Shown in pieces: positions 5,570 to 7,854 of a stretch of DNA of 7,854 nt. Numbering within the stretch: position 1 is the first letter of the stretch; every line of letters begins with the position of its first letter. The notes beneath the pieces are model-generated. The model did no database searches. It was not told where the DNA came from and saw only the letters and a program-made list of their open reading frames with translations. A program made the position numbers and the translations under genes. Source of the stretch: CAZVIK01 sp964627045 (GTDB taxonomy: Bacteria; Acidobacteriota; Terriglobia; Bryobacterales; Bryobacteraceae); contig CAZVIK010000188.1 of the NCBI GenBank assembly GCA_964627045.1, positions 1 through 7,854 of the forward strand. The letters run 5' to 3'.

Positions 5570-6608
5570 TGCAATACCGTGAACTGGGCCGTACGGGATG
5601 GAAGGTTTCCGAAATCAGCTTCGGCTGCTGGGCCATCGGCAGCCAGTGGGGCGACGTGGACGACAAAGAGTCCCTGGCCGCGCTGCACCGCGCCTTGGAC
5701 TTGGGCGTCAACTTCTTCGACACCGCGGACATCTATGGGATGGGCCGCAGCGAACGCCTGCTCGCCCAGCTTCGCAAGGAGCGCCGCGAGCCATTCTACG
5801 TGGCCACCAAGATGGGCCGCAAACTGTCGCCGCACACGGCGCAGGGCTATAACGCGGCCAACTTCGCCGGTTTCGTCGAGGAGAGTCTGCGGAACCTGAA
5901 CACCGATTGTCTGGACCTTGTCCAGTTGCACTGCCCTCCGGTGGACGCGCTATACATGCCGGAGGTTTTCGACGCGTTGGACGGGCTTGTGAAGCAGGGC
6001 AAGATCCGCTACTACGGCGTCAGCGTCGAAAAGGTGGAAGAGGCCCTGAAGGCGATCGAGTTTCCGAACGTCCAGTTGATCCAGATCATCTTTAACGCCT
6101 TCCGCCACCGTCCCGCGCGGCTTTTCTTCCCGGAGGCCAAGCGGCGGCAGGTCGGCATCCTGGCGCGGGTTCCCCTGGCCAGCGGCCTGCTCACCGGGCG
6201 CATGAACGCGGACTCCCGGTTCGCGGCGGACGATCACCGCAACTTCAACCGGTATGGCCAGGCGTTCGACCGGGGCGAGACGTTCAGNNNNNNNNNNCGG
6301 GTGACTGGAGTTCAGACGTGTGCTCTTCCGATCTGACGTTCAGCGGCGTCGATTTCGAAGCCGGCCTGCAAGCCGTGGACGACCTGAGACCGCTCCTCCC
6401 CGCCGCCGTGACCGTGGCGCAGTTCGCGCTGCGCTGGATTCTGATGTTCGACGCGGTGACCTGCGCCATCCCGGGAGCCAAGCGGCCGGCTCAGGTGGAG
6501 GAAAACGCCTCGGCTTCCGGCCTTCCGCCGCTGAGCCCCGAGCAGATGGAGGCGGTGGAGAAGGCTTACAACACTTACTGCCGCGCGCAGGTTCACCAGC
6601 GCTGGTAG
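5569..6608 (+). CDS. Aldo/keto reductase 1, intact gene broken by an assembly artefact
   Basis: This is a cytoplasmic NAD(P)H-dependent oxidoreductase of the aldo/keto reductase superfamily; the substrate is unknown. The N-terminal part (5569-6287) shows ELGRTGWKVSEISFGCWAIG (5-24) and the catalytic tetrad Asp51, Tyr56 (FDTADIYGMGRSE), Lys81 (VATKMG) and His121 (VQLHCPP), then VPLASGLLTGRM. The C-terminal part (6344-6608) has VAQFALRWIL and the cofactor-binding IPGAKRPAQVEENASA. In between, 56 extra bases (6288-6343) consist of 10 Ns, CGG, a sequencing adapter and a second copy of GACGTTCAG. They shift the frame by two and create a false stop shortly after 6334. Removing them gives one 984-base frame (327 residues), the family's normal length, with Ser240 spanning the junction. 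As written, gene callers would report two fragments. AGGAG 8 bases upstream (5556-5560) supports the start, which overlaps the tyrA stop. Confidence 0.9.
6288..6297. other. Assembly gap (10 Ns)
   Basis: Ten unknown bases mark a scaffold join within the first aldo/keto reductase. The flanking repeat and the frame restoration suggest that no genomic sequence is really missing here. Confidence 0.97.
6301..6334 (+). other. Illumina TruSeq read-2 adapter contamination
   Basis: The 34 bases beginning GTGACTGGAGTTC and ending CTTCCGATCT equal the well-known Illumina TruSeq index/read-2 adapter. Translated, they give the tell-tale strings VTGVQTCALPI (plus strand) and EEHTSELQS (minus strand) seen in contaminated protein records. 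They follow the N gap and CGG. They are not genomic. A GTG at 6318 inside the adapter could be mistaken for the start of a 96-residue protein. Confidence 0.98.
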
Positions 6609-6616
6609 GCGGCGCG

Positions 6617-7582
6617 ATGCGAGAGCACCCCACGCCCGTGGAAGACGCCGGCCTGGTCGAACTCGGCCGCACCGGAATCCGCATTTCTCCGCTCGGGCTT
6701 GGTACTTGGCAGTGGGGCGACTACTTCGTCTGGAAGTACGGCAAGGGCTACACGGATTCGGATTTGTTTGAGGCGTTCGAGATCAGCCTCGGCGCCGGGA
6801 TCAATTTCATCGACACGGCGGAGATTTACGGGCGCGGCCGCTCCGAGCGCCTGGTGGGGGAATGCGCGGGGCGCGCCGCCAAGCCGCTCGTCGTTGCCAC
6901 CAAGTTCATGCCGCTCCCCTGGCGATGGCGGCAGCGCGCGCTGGTTTCGGCATTGCGCGCCAGCCTTGCGCGGTTGGGCCTCCAACGGGTGGATCTCTAC
7001 CAGATTCATTGGCCGTTCCGGCCGCGCCGCGTCGAGGTTTGGGCCGAAGCGCTGGCCGACGCCGTAGAGGCCGGACTGACGCGCGCCGTGGGGGTCTCCA
7101 ACTTTTCGGCCGACCAGATGCGTCGGACCTACGAGGTGCTGGCCCGGCGCGGCGTGCCGCTGGCCTCCAATCAGGCCGAGTACAACCTGTGGAACCGGAA
7201 GGTGGAAACCAACGGCGTCGCGAGTGTATGCCGGGAGTTGGGAATCACCCTGATCGCTTACAGCCCGCTGGCCAAGGGCCTGTTGACGGGAAAGTACGGT
7301 CCAGGCAACCCGCCGCCCGGCCTGCGGAGGCGGTTGTTCCATCCGGCGGATCTCGTTGCCATGCAACCACTTCTGGCAAGAATGCGGGAGGTCGGATCGG
7401 CCCGCGGGAAGACCCCCTCGCAAGTAGCCCTCAACTGGCTTCTGTGCCAGGGAGCGGTGGCCATTCCTGGGGCCAAAAACGCCCGGCAGGCGGCCGACAA
7501 CGCCGCCGCGCTCGGCTGGCGGCTCACGGCCGATGAAGTTAGATTACTGAACGCATCGGGCGCCGCCGTTTCACACCCGTGA
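6617..7582 (+). CDS. Aldo/keto reductase 2
   Basis: This is a second NAD(P)H-dependent aldo/keto reductase of 321 residues, clearly divergent from its neighbour. It has LGRTGIRISPLGLGTWQWGD (16-35), the tetrad Asp66 and Tyr71 (FIDTAEIYGRGRSE), Lys96 (VVATKFMP) and His131 (DLYQIHWP), then VGVSNFSADQM, SNQAEYNLWNR, IAYSPLAKGLLTGKYG and the cofactor-binding IPGAKNARQAADNAAA. The GTWQWGD and DTAEIYGRGRSE regions resemble cyanobacterial and plant-plastid reductases related to pyridoxal reductase; this is only a hint of substrate. The gene starts 8 bases after the first reductase with a weak ribosome site. The reading frame is open further upstream, into the C-terminus of the first reductase, but the start at ATG 6617 fits the family's length. 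An inverted repeat spans its last codons. Confidence 0.93.
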   Translation: MREHPTPVEDAGLVELGRTGIRISPLGLGTWQWGDYFVWKYGKGYTDSDLFEAFEISLGAGINFIDTAEIYGRGRSERLVGECAGRAAKPLVVATKFMPLPWRWRQRALVSALRASLARLGLQRVDLYQIHWPFRPRRVEVWAEALADAVEAGLTRAVGVSNFSADQMRRTYEVLARRGVPLASNQAEYNLWNRKVETNGVASVCRELGITLIAYSPLAKGLLTGKYGPGNPPPGLRRRLFHPADLVAMQPLLARMREVGSARGKTPSQVALNWLLCQGAVAIPGAKNARQAADNAAALGWRLTADEVRLLNASGAAVSHP

Positions 7583-7595
7583 AACGGTTTCACGG
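7566..7595 (+). terminator. Overlapping inverted repeats at the operon end, possible terminator
   Basis: CCGTTTCAC (7566-7574) pairs with GTGAAACGG (7579-7587) in a 9-base stem with a 4-base loop that includes the stop codon of the second reductase, followed by TTT. The downstream arm also belongs to a near-perfect 19-base palindrome, CCGTGAAACGGTTTCACGG (7577-7595). The two structures exclude one another. The T run is too short for a classical intrinsic terminator, so it could also be a protein-binding operator for the next gene. The function is inferred. Confidence 0.45.
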
Positions 7596-7628
7596 CCGCG
7601 CGAGTCTAACCCTTTTCGAATCATCGGC

Positions 7629-7854
7629 ATGAATTTGGCAAGGCGCATGCATCGTCCCGGCGGCATGAGGCTCACCCGTTACCTGGTCCTCCTGGCGGCG
7701 GCCGCCGGACTGATGGCGTCCCAATCCGAGGTCAACGTCAACTCGAAGTACCTGGTCGAGCGCGTCGAGATCACCGGCAGCGGCAGCAAGAACCAAGTCA
7801 GCCGTGGTCTGCGCCAGGATCTGGAAGACCTGGTCGGCAAGAACCTCAACCATG
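7629..7854 (+). CDS. Exported protein, possible POTRA-like N-terminus (partial, runs off right edge)
   Basis: The frame is open from ATG 7629 to the window end (75 codons). From an in-frame ATG at 7665 it begins with an ideal Sec signal peptide: MRLTRY, then the hydrophobic VLLAAAAGLMA, with cleavage around ASQS. The mature part reads VNVNSKYLVERVEITG, then SRGLRQDLEDLVGKNLN. This strand-helix pattern (VERVEITG plus a helix ending in a GKN/GQ-like turn) resembles the first POTRA repeat of BamA, TamA or two-partner-secretion outer membrane proteins. The match is by eye and only about 60 mature residues are visible, so the family is tentative. ATG 7629, 7647 and 7665 are all in frame, none with a good ribosome site; 7665 gives the better signal peptide. 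It lies 46 bases after the reductase stop and its inverted repeats, so it may be a separate transcription unit. Confidence 0.6.
   Translation, partial: MNLARRMHRPGGMRLTRYLVLLAAAAGLMASQSEVNVNSKYLVERVEITGSGSKNQVSRGLRQDLEDLVGKNLNH

Larger units (their letters stand above)
6279..6343. repeat. 9-base direct repeat GACGTTCAG flanking the artefact
   Basis: GACGTTCAG occurs at 6279-6287 and again at 6335-6343, directly on either side of the N run plus adapter. It mimics a target-site duplication, but it is better explained as the same genomic bases present at the ends of two contigs that an assembler failed to merge. Collapsing the two copies restores the reading frame of the reductase. Confidence 0.9.

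Noticed and set aside
6279..6343. Small insertion element with a 9-base target-site duplication
   Set aside because: The 9-base repeats look like a duplication, but the inserted bases are a known Illumina adapter plus Ns, with no transposase or terminal inverted repeats.
6318..6608. Separate 96-residue protein starting at GTG 6318
   Set aside because: Its start codon lies inside the adapter; the real sequence from 6344 is the C-terminus of the first aldo/keto reductase.
1..7854. CRISPR array, tRNA, rRNA, phage or defence genes
   Set aside because: No regularly spaced repeats, cloverleaf-like sequences or mobile-element proteins were seen; nearly all bases belong to the listed genes.

Overview
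The window is GC-rich, densely coded bacterial chromosomal DNA carrying a tightly packed aromatic amino acid operon. The gene style fits an Acidobacteriota genome, probably of the Bryobacterales/Solibacter type. The hints are an exported RraA-like protein, a signal-peptide protein with the repeat-like opening VNVNSKYLVERVEITG, and the trpCBA-aroQ-aroF-tyrA order. That taxonomic call is inference from gene content and base composition, not from a marker gene.

Layout: bases 1-502 hold the 5' part of a minus-strand gene for a secreted RraA-family protein. A short divergent region (503-571) carries its ribosome binding site and a TATAAT box. From 572 to 7582 eight plus-strand genes follow with overlaps or gaps of at most 10 bases: trpC, trpB, trpA, a stand-alone AroQ chorismate mutase, a type I-beta DAHP synthase (aroF), prephenate/arogenate dehydrogenase (tyrA), and two different aldo/keto reductases. 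An inverted-repeat cluster (7566-7595) lies over the end of the last reductase. A signal-peptide protein, possibly with a POTRA-like domain, begins at about 7629 and runs off the right edge.

How the genes work together: AroF makes DAHP, the entry step of the shikimate pathway. AroQ turns chorismate into prephenate, and TyrA oxidises prephenate or arogenate towards tyrosine. TrpC, TrpB and TrpA perform the last steps of tryptophan synthesis. The operon therefore joins pathway entry with the Tyr and Trp exits. trpE, trpG, trpD, trpF, pheA and the middle shikimate genes are not in the window. The role of the two reductases is unknown.

The most striking anomaly is technical. Inside the first reductase, a run of 10 Ns and a complete Illumina TruSeq read-2 adapter (6301-6334) are flanked by two copies of the 9-mer GACGTTCAG. 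Removing 56 bases restores an uninterrupted 327-residue enzyme, so the apparent frameshift is an assembly artefact. I found no convincing new mobile, defence or RNA system. The remaining points of interest are the operon's composition, several substitutions near active sites, the exported RraA-like protein and the 3' palindromes.
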